From CAZNXJ01 sp964577115 (lineage in GTDB: Bacteria; Planctomycetota; Planctomycetia; Pirellulales; Pirellulaceae): a DNA stretch of 64,000 nucleotides. How positions within the stretch are numbered: position 1 is the first letter of the stretch; each line of letters opens with the position of its first letter. Below, in pieces: positions 27,557 to 36,600 of this stretch. The DNA lies in NCBI GenBank assembly GCA_964577115.1, contig CAZNXJ010000002.1, positions 62,001 through 126,000 of the forward strand. Direction: 5' to 3'. Position numbers and translations under genes: made by a program. Under the pieces are notes generated by a model. That model was not told the origin of the DNA. It worked only from the letters and a program-made list of their open reading frames with translations, and searched no databases.

Positions 27557-28279
27557 TCAGCTCGCCGCGCTTCGGCTAGGCCAGCCGGCGGTGTTGCTAA
27601 AGGTTTCGTAGCTGACAGGCGTATCGTGCGCCAGCTCCTCGCCCGTCGCCCGCTCGTAAGCCAGCGGCGCTACCGACAGTAGAGCTTCGAACTCCATGTC
27701 CTTCGGCATTTGCTTCGGGTCGGCGAGGACCGCTTCGTAATATGCGCGGCCGTTCGCAACAACGACACAGCGTTCATAGAGAAACCAATCGGCGGAAAAC
27801 GGCTTCCCCGGCCGGTATGCCTCATCGCCGATTTCGCGTGCATGTGCTTCGGTATCGAGTGCGTAGAGTTTCTCGGCGAGCAGTTCTTCGAAGCGTTCGA
27901 TATCTGCGGGCTTCATCTTGGAGAGCGCCATGACGGCCGGCCGGATGACCGCGTCGTCGTCCCCGGTTTTCTTCCAATTGAACAGGCTGATAATCCGCCA
28001 GAACACATCGTCGTCCATCGACATGGCGGACCAGTCGGGTTTCGCCGGGGCGGCCCCAGCGGCGGCAGGGAGCGCGCCTTCGATATATCCCTTTTTGAGT
28101 TTCGCCGCGACTTGCTTCTCCAGTTCCCGCTGCGCCTCGTCCTCGGTGGCAAACTCCTTGCGTGTTTCGCGCGGTTTGCTACCGATGCGACCATTCGTCG
28201 TGATGCACGTCCTGCCATCGCGTTCGATCGTCCAGAATTTATTGGACTTATCGTCCTGGTAGTAGAACTCGCGACGCAT
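27557..28279 (-). CDS. WGR-domain / DUF4240 protein
   Basis: A 240-residue protein. Residues 1-65 match the WGR domain (FWTIERDGRTCITTNGRIG), found in PARPs and in bacterial MolR-like proteins, where it can bind nucleic acid. Residues about 85-215 match DUF4240 (DDVFWRIISLF ... FSADWFLYERCVV). No catalytic residues can be named. ATG 28279 is preceded by AAGG at 6 bases; a GTG at 28285 also opens the frame. Its partners and role are unknown. Confidence 0.8.
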   Translation of the reverse strand: MRREFYYQDDKSNKFWTIERDGRTCITTNGRIGSKPRETRKEFATEDEAQRELEKQVAAKLKKGYIEGALPAAAGAAPAKPDWSAMSMDDDVFWRIISLFNWKKTGDDDAVIRPAVMALSKMKPADIERFEELLAEKLYALDTEAHAREIGDEAYRPGKPFSADWFLYERCVVVANGRAYYEAVLADPKQMPKDMEFEALLSVAPLAYERATGEELAHDTPVSYETFSNTAGWPSRSAAS

Positions 28280-28412
28280 ATACACCTTTCAAGAAGGGAA
28301 AAGTGAGCGGTGAAAAGCGAGTTCTAAAATAGTCGGTGCGCATAGCAGGAGCAACGTGGTCCGGCAAGTCGCGCCGGCCGCGCGTCTCCAGCGTGCTTTA
28401 CAACGGGCCCTC

Positions 28413-28907
28413 TTACTCCGGCGCGTCGTTCACGTGCATGGACGCCAGGATCTGCCGGATGGCTCCGAGGTGATATGCCGTATGCGCCGCGTTTGCGAGC
28501 GCTCCGGTAGCGCTGATCGCGTCCCACTCCTTGCGCGCACGGACGGCGTTTTGCCATGTCTTTACGGCATCGCGAAGCTGCGTACGCAGCGTTCGCCATT
28601 CGTCGTCGGTCACCTGCGTGCGCCGCCAGCTCGCTTGCCAGTCCGCACTCGCCCAGGGATTTTCTTCCCCCGCCGTCCAGCGATTCAGAAGTGAGAGTCC
28701 GTAGTGGACGTGGTCAACATGCGCGGCGATGGTCGTCTTGCCGGCCATGGGACGCGTCGACGCGGTCTCGGCCGAGACTCCGTCGAGTTGCTTCAGCAGC
28801 CCGGGATCACCGGGGTTGAGCAGATACGCTTCGTTTTCGGGCGGACCGTCGAAGATCTCGACGAGCAGCTTCGAAAGGGCTTGTTGAAATAAGGCATTCG
28901 TTTCCAC
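28413..28907 (-). CDS. DinB-like protein
   Basis: A predicted helical protein of 164 residues with DinB-superfamily features: His in AAHVDHVHYGLSLLN and late histidines in AAHTAYHLGAIRQIL. I placed the start at GTG 28907, which has a GAGG ribosome site and lies downstream of the hairpin at 28928-28959. The frame also has an ATG at 28973, but that would place the hairpin inside the coding region. This is the second DinB-type gene in the window; the two proteins are only distantly similar. The function is unknown. Confidence 0.75.
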   Translation of the reverse strand: METNALFQQALSKLLVEIFDGPPENEAYLLNPGDPGLLKQLDGVSAETASTRPMAGKTTIAAHVDHVHYGLSLLNRWTAGEENPWASADWQASWRRTQVTDDEWRTLRTQLRDAVKTWQNAVRARKEWDAISATGALANAAHTAYHLGAIRQILASMHVNDAPE

Positions 28908-28927
28908 ACGTCCGGCCTCGGAAATGA

Positions 28928-28959
28928 GGCCCGCTCCGGATCCAGTACCAGAGCGGGCC
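28928..28959 (-). terminator. 9-bp hairpin after the TGA-containing thioredoxin-like gene
   Basis: GGCCCGCTC (28928-28936) and GAGCGGGCC (28951-28959) are perfect inverted repeats with a 14-base loop, 35 bases after the stop of the minus-strand gene upstream. On the minus strand it is followed by TCATTT. It is a likely, not classical, terminator. Confidence 0.5.
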
Positions 28960-28993
28960 AAGGTGCTGCGCATTGGGTGATGGGTGTTGCGTG

Positions 28994-29545
28994 TTACTCG
29001 AGGATCTTCTTGGTACTGGCAACCACGGCCTTTACGCCTTCGGGTTTAAGTTCCCCTTTTTTGAAGGCGTGATTGGCTTGAACCTCGAGTCCTTTCCACA
29101 CGATGACGGTGACCGCAGCGTCTTTTGCAAGCTTGTAACTGCTCGGTCCCGCCGCGCCGTCAAAGACCGTCAAAGGAACATTTTTGATGTTCTCTTTTTT
29201 CGCGATCTCTTCCAACTTGCGTGCTGCCGCGTCAGGATCGTCGCTGAGGAGCACGACGAAAGCGGCCAATTCCTTTTCCTTGTTGCTCGAAACTTGTTCA
29301 TCGATCTGCTTGACCAAACTGGCCAAGTCGTCCGTCATCTCGCGAGCAAAAATGCTCACGACCGGACGTAGTCCGTACTGTCAGCGATAGCAGAGCGTTT
29401 TGCCCTTGTTGGGCCCGGTGATGTCCTTCACGTCGAAGGCATCCGCGATTTCGCCCACCTGCAAGCCCGATTGCAGCTCGGCTGCCATCAGAGCGCCGCA
29501 GGCAGTCGCCGCGATAACCATCGACGTCATCAGTAGTCGATGCAT
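28994..29545 (-). CDS. Exported thioredoxin-like protein with in-frame TGA (candidate selenoprotein, else pseudogene)
   Basis: Reading from the ATG at 29545 (AGGAG 7 bases upstream), 54 codons precede a TGA at 29383-29381. The same frame then stays open for 128 further codons to a normal stop at 28994. Residues 1-22 are a signal peptide (MVIAATACGALMAAE). The TGA is codon 55 in the sequence CYR-TGA-QYG, so Cys52 and codon 55 form a C-x-x-U pattern if TGA is read as selenocysteine. From memory, related planctomycete proteins have CYRC here, followed by RPVV-type strands; this was not checked. The distal part (PVVSIFAREM ... AFVVLLSDDP) looks like a thioredoxin/AhpC-type fold. An 8-bp hairpin lies 20-41 bases after the TGA, but its loop (AUUUUU) lacks the G typical of bacterial SECIS elements. 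A nonsense mutation or sequencing error remains possible. Confidence 0.7.
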
Positions 29546-29887
29546 GGCGTTACTCCTGTCAGTTTGGAAAGTGAAAATACGCGCAACACCCAAATCCCGG
29601 TTTACGGCAAATTGCGGCCCAACACAACGCGTCCGCGCCAGCGGCCGGCACCACCCCACGCCACAGCGGGACACATCTCGACGTCTCCCCCTTCCCCGCT
29701 CATTCTCGCGCACGAAGCGTCGCGTCCTTGCTTCGCTCGGCACCCCATCGGCTGCGCCGCGACCAACGTCGCGCACGGCATCTTGTCCGCGCCGTCAAAT
29801 CAGCGAACAATGCGGCCATCGTAAACGGCGGCCATCCGTCGTTCTGTTATTTCTTGGCGTGAAGCGGGTCGGGCGGAGGAGAAAAGC

Positions 29888-30451
29888 ATGAGCCAGTATT
29901 CGATTGCCGTGATCGTGGGAAGTCTGCGTCGCGAGTCATTCAACCGCCAGTTCGCCGCAGCGCTCGAGAAGTTGGCGCCTCCCGAGTTCTCCTTTCATCA
30001 CGTCGCCATCGACGACCTGCCGCTCTACAACCAGGACGATGACGAGAACCCGGCTGAATCGGTGAAGCGGCTCAAGTCGGAAATCCAAGCCGCCGACGCC
30101 CTGCTGTTTGTCACACCGGAATACAATCGCTCGATCCCCGGTGTGCTCAAGAATGCCATCGATCATGCCTCGCGCCCGTATGGCCAGAGCGTCTGGGGCG
30201 GCAAGCCGGCGGGCGTCGTCGGCGTCTCGATCGGGGCCATCGGCACGGCCATTGCGCAGCAGCATCTCCGCACGATCCTCGCGTATCTCGATGTTCCGAC
30301 GCTTGGCCAGCCCGAATGCTTCATCCAAATGAAGGACGACCTGATCGACGCCTCGGGCAACATCGGACCGAATAGTCGCCAATTCCTCCAGAACTGGATG
30401 GACCGCTACGTCGCGTGGGTCAAGCTGCACGTCGGCGCTGCGCGCGGGTAG
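29888..30451 (+). CDS. NADPH-dependent FMN reductase family protein
   Basis: A 187-residue flavodoxin-fold reductase. The FMN-phosphate loop GSLRRESFNR (residues about 12-21) and the signature PEYNRSIPGVLKNAIDHASR mark the NADPH-dependent FMN/quinone/azo reductase family (ArsH/ChrR-like). A role in quinone or metal reduction and oxidative defence is plausible. It is divergent from the thioredoxin-like gene, with about 340 bases between the starts. GGAGGAG lies just upstream of the ATG. Confidence 0.9.
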   Translation: MSQYSIAVIVGSLRRESFNRQFAAALEKLAPPEFSFHHVAIDDLPLYNQDDDENPAESVKRLKSEIQAADALLFVTPEYNRSIPGVLKNAIDHASRPYGQSVWGGKPAGVVGVSIGAIGTAIAQQHLRTILAYLDVPTLGQPECFIQMKDDLIDASGNIGPNSRQFLQNWMDRYVAWVKLHVGAARG

Positions 30452-30626
30452 AGCGCTGCGCAGCGTTCGGCTGGCGTGCTTGCTAGCCTCCCCGACTGGG
30501 ACTGCGCCTACCGCCCCTTCTGACCGAGCGATCAAGTCGCGCGTGCAACGAGTGCGCGATGCTGTTAGAATCGCGCGCAGTCAGCGGGGTCCGAGGGATG
30601 CTTTCTTTTTGGGGAGGCCTAAGATC

Positions 30627-32192
30627 ATGCGTACGACTTCCACCGATCGCCGCGACTTCTTGAGCAACGTTGGCCGAGGGATGCTCGTCGCCGGAATTGG
30701 GTTCTCCGTCGCCCAGGACCTGGGCCTAGCGCCGGCGTTGGCCGAGGAAGCACCGGCGGAACGGTTGACGTTCGGCGCGCGCGAGCGGCTCGTCGCGATG
30801 ATGCAGGAAACGCCTCCCGACCGGCTCCTGCCCCAGCTCGTTGAATTGCATCGCCGCGGCACCGACCTGCGCGAGCTGGTCGCTGCGGGCGCGTTGGCCA
30901 ACGCGCGGGCATTTGGCGGCGAAGACTACATCGGCTTTCACACGTTCATGGCGCTGATGCCCGCGTACCGGATGGCGCAGCTTCTGCCCAGCGAGCGTCA
31001 AGCGCTACCTGTGCTTAAAGTGCTCTACCGCAACGCCCAGCGCTTGCAGGCTTCGGGCGCGTCAAACGCAGACGTGCTCCACCCTGTTTCTGCGGCCGCC
31101 GTGGCGGAGCCACCGTACATGGAGCATATTCGCGAAGCCATTCATCGAGGCGACACGGCCACGGCCGAACAGCTACTGGCCGCCGCTGCTCAGGATTCGG
31201 CCGAGACGGCATGGAACGAGCTCTTGCCCGTCGTCCATGAAGCTCCGGAAGTTCACCGCATCGTACTCGCGCACCGCGCCTGGGATATGCTCGATCTGGT
31301 CGGCATCGAATATGCCGAGACGATGCTACGCCAGTCCGTGCGTTTTTGCATTCGTGGCGAACAGCCGCGCGTCAGGCATTTCGGCCAGGTCCCCGACTTC
31401 CTCGCGCGCACGCTCGAGCAACACAAGCTGCTCAGCGGCCAGCTCGGCAGCCGCCAGGCGGACGATGCCTGGATCGAGTCGATGGTGGAAACGCTCTTTG
31501 GAGCCACGCGCGAACAAGCGGCCGACGCTGTCGCCGGGGCGCTGGCCGAAGGCATCGCGCCCGAATCGGTGTGCGAGGCGATTTGTCTCACGGCCAATCA
31601 ACTGGTACTTCGCGACGCCGGCCGCTCGGCTCAGCTAGCCGAACCCGGAAAGCCCGAGGGAAGTGTTCACGGCGACTCGATCGGCGTACACGCCTCTGAC
31701 TCGGCCAACGCGTGGCGACATGTTGCCAGTTTTTCCAACCCGCGCAATGCCGCGGCCAGCCTCGTGCTCGCTGGCTGGCACGTCGCCCAGGACCGGTCGC
31801 GCGGTGCGAACTTCCAGGAATGGCAGCCTCGCCCGACGCGCGAAGATCTGGCCGGCATCACTTCCGAGGATCCGCAGCGACTGCTGGCTGAGATCGACGG
31901 CGCGATCCGCGAGCAGGATCAGCGGCGCGCATGCGCGGTGGTGCACCGGTATCTGGAGCTGGGCCATGACGAGCAGCCCGTGTTCTCGATTCTCCTCCGA
32001 CACTCGACCAGCGAAGATGGCGCGCTGCATGCCGAGAAGTATTTCTGGACGGTGACGGACGAATACCATCGCACACGCCCGGCGTTCCGCAACCGGCAGC
32101 TCGTCGCGCTGGCGCGCGTCACCGCCAGCGAGTACGGCAACCGCGCACCGGGGTACGAGCAAGCCTGCGAGCTACTGGGCTGCGACGTCTAG
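30627..32192 (+). CDS. Tat-exported protein of unknown function
   Basis: A 521-residue protein with an N-terminal twin-arginine-like signal (STDRRDFLSNVGRGMLVAGIGFS). A largely helical, alanine/leucine-rich body follows, containing GGEDYIGFHTFMALMPAYRMA near residues 93-113. I cannot assign a domain. The body looks repeat-like and all-alpha, with scattered His and Glu (for example HTFMALMP, ILLRHSTSEDGALHAEKYF) that could bind a metal. Export suggests a redox-cofactor or folded-protein role, but this is inference. ATG 30627 has GGGGAGG 9 bases upstream. A -10-like TAGAAT is at 30566-30571. The gene is the last on this strand before the kinase/phosphatase relic. Confidence 0.75.
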   Translation: MRTTSTDRRDFLSNVGRGMLVAGIGFSVAQDLGLAPALAEEAPAERLTFGARERLVAMMQETPPDRLLPQLVELHRRGTDLRELVAAGALANARAFGGEDYIGFHTFMALMPAYRMAQLLPSERQALPVLKVLYRNAQRLQASGASNADVLHPVSAAAVAEPPYMEHIREAIHRGDTATAEQLLAAAAQDSAETAWNELLPVVHEAPEVHRIVLAHRAWDMLDLVGIEYAETMLRQSVRFCIRGEQPRVRHFGQVPDFLARTLEQHKLLSGQLGSRQADDAWIESMVETLFGATREQAADAVAGALAEGIAPESVCEAICLTANQLVLRDAGRSAQLAEPGKPEGSVHGDSIGVHASDSANAWRHVASFSNPRNAAASLVLAGWHVAQDRSRGANFQEWQPRPTREDLAGITSEDPQRLLAEIDGAIREQDQRRACAVVHRYLELGHDEQPVFSILLRHSTSEDGALHAEKYFWTVTDEYHRTRPAFRNRQLVALARVTASEYGNRAPGYEQACELLGCDV

Positions 32193-32219
32193 ACGCTCGG
32201 TGCAGAACCGAGCTCGCCG

Positions 32220-32936
32220 TCATTGCTCGACCACGTCAATCACGACGACCGTAACGACCGTAACGTTGTCAGCGCCCCCTTGTTTGTTGGCCGCGGCAAT
32301 CAACTGCTGGCAGGAGGTCTCGGGAGTGCCGAGCTGCAAGTGGCGAGCGATTGGGTCATCGCGGAGCATCGTGACCAGGCCGTCCGTGCAGAGCACCAAG
32401 CGAACGATGTTCTGTAGGGACACCACCGTAGTTTCGGGAAACGCTTCGCCCGGCATACCGACGAACCGAGTCAACTGGCCGCGTGCCGGATGGGCAGGCA
32501 CCTCGTCGGCCGTAATTTCCTGATGGTCCAGCAGGAGCTGCACGATCGGGTGATCGCAGCTGAGCTGCGCGAGACGAAATTCAGCAGACGTTTGAAAACC
32601 GATTCGAGGTCGTTCGCGCAGAGCCGCATCGATGACATCGGCCACACGGCGCGGCACCGAGGCCAGGCGCTGCCGAATGGGAACGGGTTTGGATTCGATT
32701 ACCCGCGCCGGGTCGTTCGCCGCGGACGGCATGGAGCCTGGGGGAACGGACTTCGCGGTATGCGAGCTTCAGCGAGCGTTCGAAGCGATTTCCAGCTGCA
32801 TCAGCTCGCCTTCGCCAAGCCGGACTTCGAAGCATGTCTGACAGTGCCGGCACCGCGCGGTACGGCCGGCGAGTCGATCGTCGAGCGTGTAGGTACGGCG
32901 GCACTCCGGATTGGGGCAGGTGGTTTCGGTAGACAT
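32220..32936 (-). pseudogene. Relic of zinc-ribbon / Ser-Thr kinase / PP2C protein
   Basis: Reading the minus strand from ATG 32936, the first 55 codons give a CxxxxC...CxxC zinc ribbon (TCPNPECRRTYTL, RCRHCQTCFE) like those at the N-termini of planctomycete kinases. A TGA at 32771-32769 interrupts the frame, which then continues open to 32220. The second part begins with what looks like the last helix of a Ser/Thr kinase (VPRRVADVIDAALRERP). It then passes directly into the second half of a PP2C phosphatase (DHPIVQLLLDHQ, LVLCTDGLV, GGADNVTVV). The kinase catalytic loop and the first PP2C metal-binding half are missing. Internal deletions plus a nonsense codon best explain this. A short expressed remnant from ATG 32732 (170 residues) cannot be excluded. 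Confidence 0.7.
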
Positions 32937-33219
32937 TCCGGAGCCAGTAGAAACCGGGCGGTGACGAGCCAACCTTACATCGCGCAGGCGTTATGGTCGT
33001 TTCCGTACGCGGCGGCAAGCAGCCCTTTTTGGGACACAGCCACCCCCACCACGGAGGAGCAACCGTATCTGTATTTGCCGCCACCCTTTCGTGTCACCGT
33101 TTGCCCCATGTCCACGGCGGGTCGGGGGGACGGGGCTCTCGATCAGGACGGGTGCGAGGCGGAAAGGCCGCTGTTTCACCGGCCTCGAGCCCCCGAGTGA
33201 TGAACTGAAAAAAGCCCCG

Positions 33220-33247
33220 TTGCCGCAAACAGTATCCTGGCTAGAAT
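33220..33247 (+). promoter_or_regulatory. Sigma-70-type promoter of tRNA-Pro
   Basis: TTGCCG (33220-33225) and TAGAAT (33242-33247) are separated by 16 bases. Start of transcription would fall about 4 bases before the tRNA. The same TTGCC-N16-TAGAAT pattern precedes the phosphofructokinase gene (58272-58299). Confidence 0.55.
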
Positions 33248-33257
33248 ACGGTTTCTT

Positions 33258-33332
33258 CGGGGTGTGGCTCAGCCTGGCTAGAGCGCTTGGTTCGGGACCA
33301 AGAGGTCGCTGGTTCAAATCCAGTCACCCCGA
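33258..33332 (+). tRNA. tRNA-Pro (anticodon CGG)
   Basis: Cloverleaf: 7-bp acceptor CGGGGTG/CACCCCG, anticodon stem CTTGG/CCAAG with loop TTCGGGA (anticodon CGG), and T-arm with TTCAAAT. The discriminator is A as expected for proline. The 3' CCA is not encoded. Confidence 0.95.
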
Positions 33333-33355
33333 CTTGACGAAAGCCATTAGAAGAT

Positions 33356-33391
33356 AAGGAGTGCCAGTCGCAAGACTGCAGCTCCTTTTTT
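33356..33391 (+). terminator. Intrinsic terminator after tRNA-Pro
   Basis: AAGGAG (33356-33361) pairs with CTCCTT (33382-33387), enclosing an inner stem around GCAA. A run of six T ends at 33391. It begins 24 bases after the tRNA. Confidence 0.8.
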
Positions 33392-33420
33392 CGTTTTATA
33401 GCGAAGCGGTCGGGTAAGCG

Positions 33421-33507
<87 letters not shown>

Positions 33508-33528
33508 GTTTCGGTCGTCAATGGCTCT

Positions 33529-33569
33529 AAAAAATCAGCCCGGGTCGGCACCAGCGCCGAACCGGGCTG
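33529..33569 (-). terminator. Intrinsic terminator of the secDF operon
   Basis: On the minus strand CAGCCCGG-type arms (33536-33543 with 33562-33569) and an inner TCGGC/GCCGA stem are followed by T6 (complement of 33529-33534). It lies 79 bases after the secDF stop. Confidence 0.85.
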
Positions 33570-33647
33570 CTGTAGGATGGTCGCTGCTGAGCGTTTGGCG
33601 ACTGAGGCGACGGCGTGTACGTCTTCCGATGGCCTTTTGATCGCTCC

Positions 33648-36600
33648 CTAGGCCTTCGCGGGCGATTGTTCGCTCCGGCGGACCAGCCAGAGCAGGATGG
33701 GCGTGGCAATGAAGATCGTGCTGTACACGCCGGCGAACATGCCGATGAGCAGCGAGAACGCGAAGTCGTGAATGCCCTGGCCACCAAAGACGTAGAGAAT
33801 GAAGACGACCATGATCGTCGTCAGCGACGTCAGGATCGTGCGGCTCAACGTCTGGTTGATGCTCAGGTTGATCATGTCCGCCGTCAACTCGGGGCTCTTC
33901 CCGCGAATCTCGCGGATGCGGTCGAAGATCACGATCGTGTCGTTCAGCGAGTAGCCAATGATCGTCAGGAACGCTGCGATCACCGTCAGGTTAATCTTGA
34001 ATTCCTCGATTAAGAGGAACGACAGTGCCTGAGCGAAATAGTAGCTGAGCGCGACGGCTGCCAGCGTGACGAGTACGTCGTGCACAAGTGCCGCGACGGC
34101 GGCCAAGCCGTAAGCGACGCGCTGGAAGCGGATCCAGATGTACGCGATGATGCCCAGCAGGCTGATCAGCATCGCGGCAATCGCTTTCTGCTGCGTATCC
34201 CCGGCTACCTTCGACCCAATTTCGCTCGCCTGTTCCCACACCGGCATCTCGTCGATCCGCTGCTTGACCTGCTCGAGAATGGTGCGCGCTTGCGATTCAT
34301 TTAAACCGAGCGTCACGGTCCACAGCGTGGCAGTATCGGCTCCAGACAGATCTTCCGTACCGGGAACCAGCGTGATCGCAAAATCACCGTACTCGAGTGA
34401 TTGTCCGATGTTTTTGATGAGATCGTGGAGCGTATCACGGTCGATCGCATATTCGAACGTGAGATCCGCGGTCGATGTAGTTCGAGTCCGAGCGCCGGAA
34501 GGCGCTGCCGATCCAGTATCCTCGACTGGCGTAGCCGCATCCTCGGCCCCTTCTTCCACCGGCTGCGCATCGGATGCCGGGGACTCTGCCGAATCGCTCG
34601 GTGCGGCGGTATCCGCTGGCTCCGCCGACTCGGTATCCGGCTCCGGTTCCACCTGGCAGCCTAGCGGCGCGTCGTCTTCAAGCGTTTCTTCCGCTTCCGG
34701 CTCGGAGCTTTCCGGCTCAGCGCTTGCAGGTTCCGAGCTTTCCGGTTCCGCACTCTCGGTTTCCGCAGCGTCCGACTCGGTCGCTTCCGTCTGTGGTTCG
34801 GTCGATTCGACCTCTTCCGGTTGCGCTGCGGGCGGTTCGCTGCCGCCTTCGCTGCCCGGCGTATCCGCCGCATCCGCGTTGGACTCGGCGGCGGGTGCCA
34901 CGTTGGTTTCCGAGCGGATCGGTCCGATTTCCACGCTGTAGGTTGTCAGTGGGAAGGCTTCTTTAACGACCGATTCGAGCAGATCGAGTTTGGGGATCGA
35001 GCTATCGATCTTCCACACGGTGTTTCGCTCACGATCGGCCACGTCGATGCGGTTGAGTGTGTACTGGGCCCGCGCGTTGTTCTCGAGCCGCAGGTTGCCA
35101 AACACCTCGTCCAACTTCTCGCGGACCTTCGCATCATCCATCGGCTCGCGCAGGTTCATCACGACGGAGGTACCGCCGGAGAAGTCAATGTCGAGCATGT
35201 TGCTGCCACGCATGTACGTAGCAATCAGACCGACAACGATGACGACAGCAGAAAGGGCCGTAGTTACCCCGCCCATCTTGAGAAAGTCGATGTTTGTCGC
35301 ACCGATCAGGTTGCGCATCTTCAGATGCCTGATCCAGCCGAGCCGCTCGCCGATTTCGAACACGACGTGCGAGCAGAAGACGGCGGTGAACATGCACATC
35401 AGGATGCCGATGGCGAGCGTCACGGCGTAACCGCGAATCTGGTCGGTGCCGATGACATAGAGCACAACGGCCGTGATAAATGTGGTGACGTTCGAGTCGA
35501 CGATCGCCGTGGTGGCTCGCGAGAAGCCATTGCGGATCGCCATCGACACGGTCGCGCCCTTGGCCAGTTCCTCCCGCATACGCTCGTAAATCAGCACGTT
35601 CGCATCAACCGACATACCGACCGTCAGTACGAGCCCCGCGAGGCCCGGAAGCGTCAGCGACGCGCGGAAGAGGATCAGCAGTGCGAGCGTCAGCATCAGG
35701 TTCATCAGCAACGCACTGCAAGCAATCAAGCCGGCCCAGCGATAGTAATACGTCACGAAGATGAGCACGACGACCAGCGAACCGGCAATCGACCAGCTGC
35801 CTTTCTGGATCGTTTCCAGCCCGAGCAGCGGGCCGATGCTGTTTTCACTGATCGGCTCCTTGTTCAGCACCGCGGGCAGACGCCCCGCACGCAGGATGCT
35901 GACGAGGAAATCGACTTCTTCCTGCGTGAAGCGGCCGGTGATCTGGCCGCGGTCCATGATCGTCGATTGGATTTGCGGCGCCGAAATCAGCTCGTTATCC
36001 AGGACGATTCCGAGCCGGTAGTGGAAGCCCGTGTCTTCGGGCAGGTGAGCCGTTGTGAGCGCGGCCATGCGCGCGGCGCCCTCGGCTGTCATCGTGAAGC
36101 TGACCGAGGGATCGAGCGTGCGGTGGTCGAAATCCGAGCGGACCATCGCAAGCTGATCACCGCGGACGTCCTGAATCTGTTCGGTCGGCTCAATCATCAG
36201 GATCTCGAGGCTCTCGATACCCTGTTCGGCCAGCCACCGTTCGAAGGCCACCGGGTCGCTCTGCGTATTGCGCGCAGAAATCGGAATGTTCTCGATCAAC
36301 TCCCCGGTCCGCGCATCGCGGATGACATCCCCCGAGACGTCCAGCTTGAGCGGCAGAATGCCATCCGGCCGACGCTCGGTCTCGCGGCCGACGCGTACCC
36401 AGCGCGCGACAACTTTGCCGTCGCGCCGCACTTCGGACATCATGCGGAGCTGCGGGTCTTCCAGCTGCGCTTGGGCGGCGGCGATCTGCGCGACGTGCTT
36501 GGTTGGATCGGCGACGATACGGAACCGCAATTCGCCCGCCGTCGAGATATCTCGCTTGATTTCCGCGATAGCCGCGCCTTCCACTTCGGGCACGACAATT

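Noticed and set aside
29340..29361. Definite SECIS element after the TGA
   Set aside because: A hairpin at a suitable distance exists (8-bp stem), but its loop AUUUUU lacks the conserved G. I therefore list it only as weak support, not as a feature.
32769..32771. Second selenocysteine codon in the kinase/PP2C relic
   Set aside because: The TGA lies in a Ser/Pro-rich linker, not at a redox position, and the domains on both sides are truncated. A nonsense mutation in a pseudogene is simpler.
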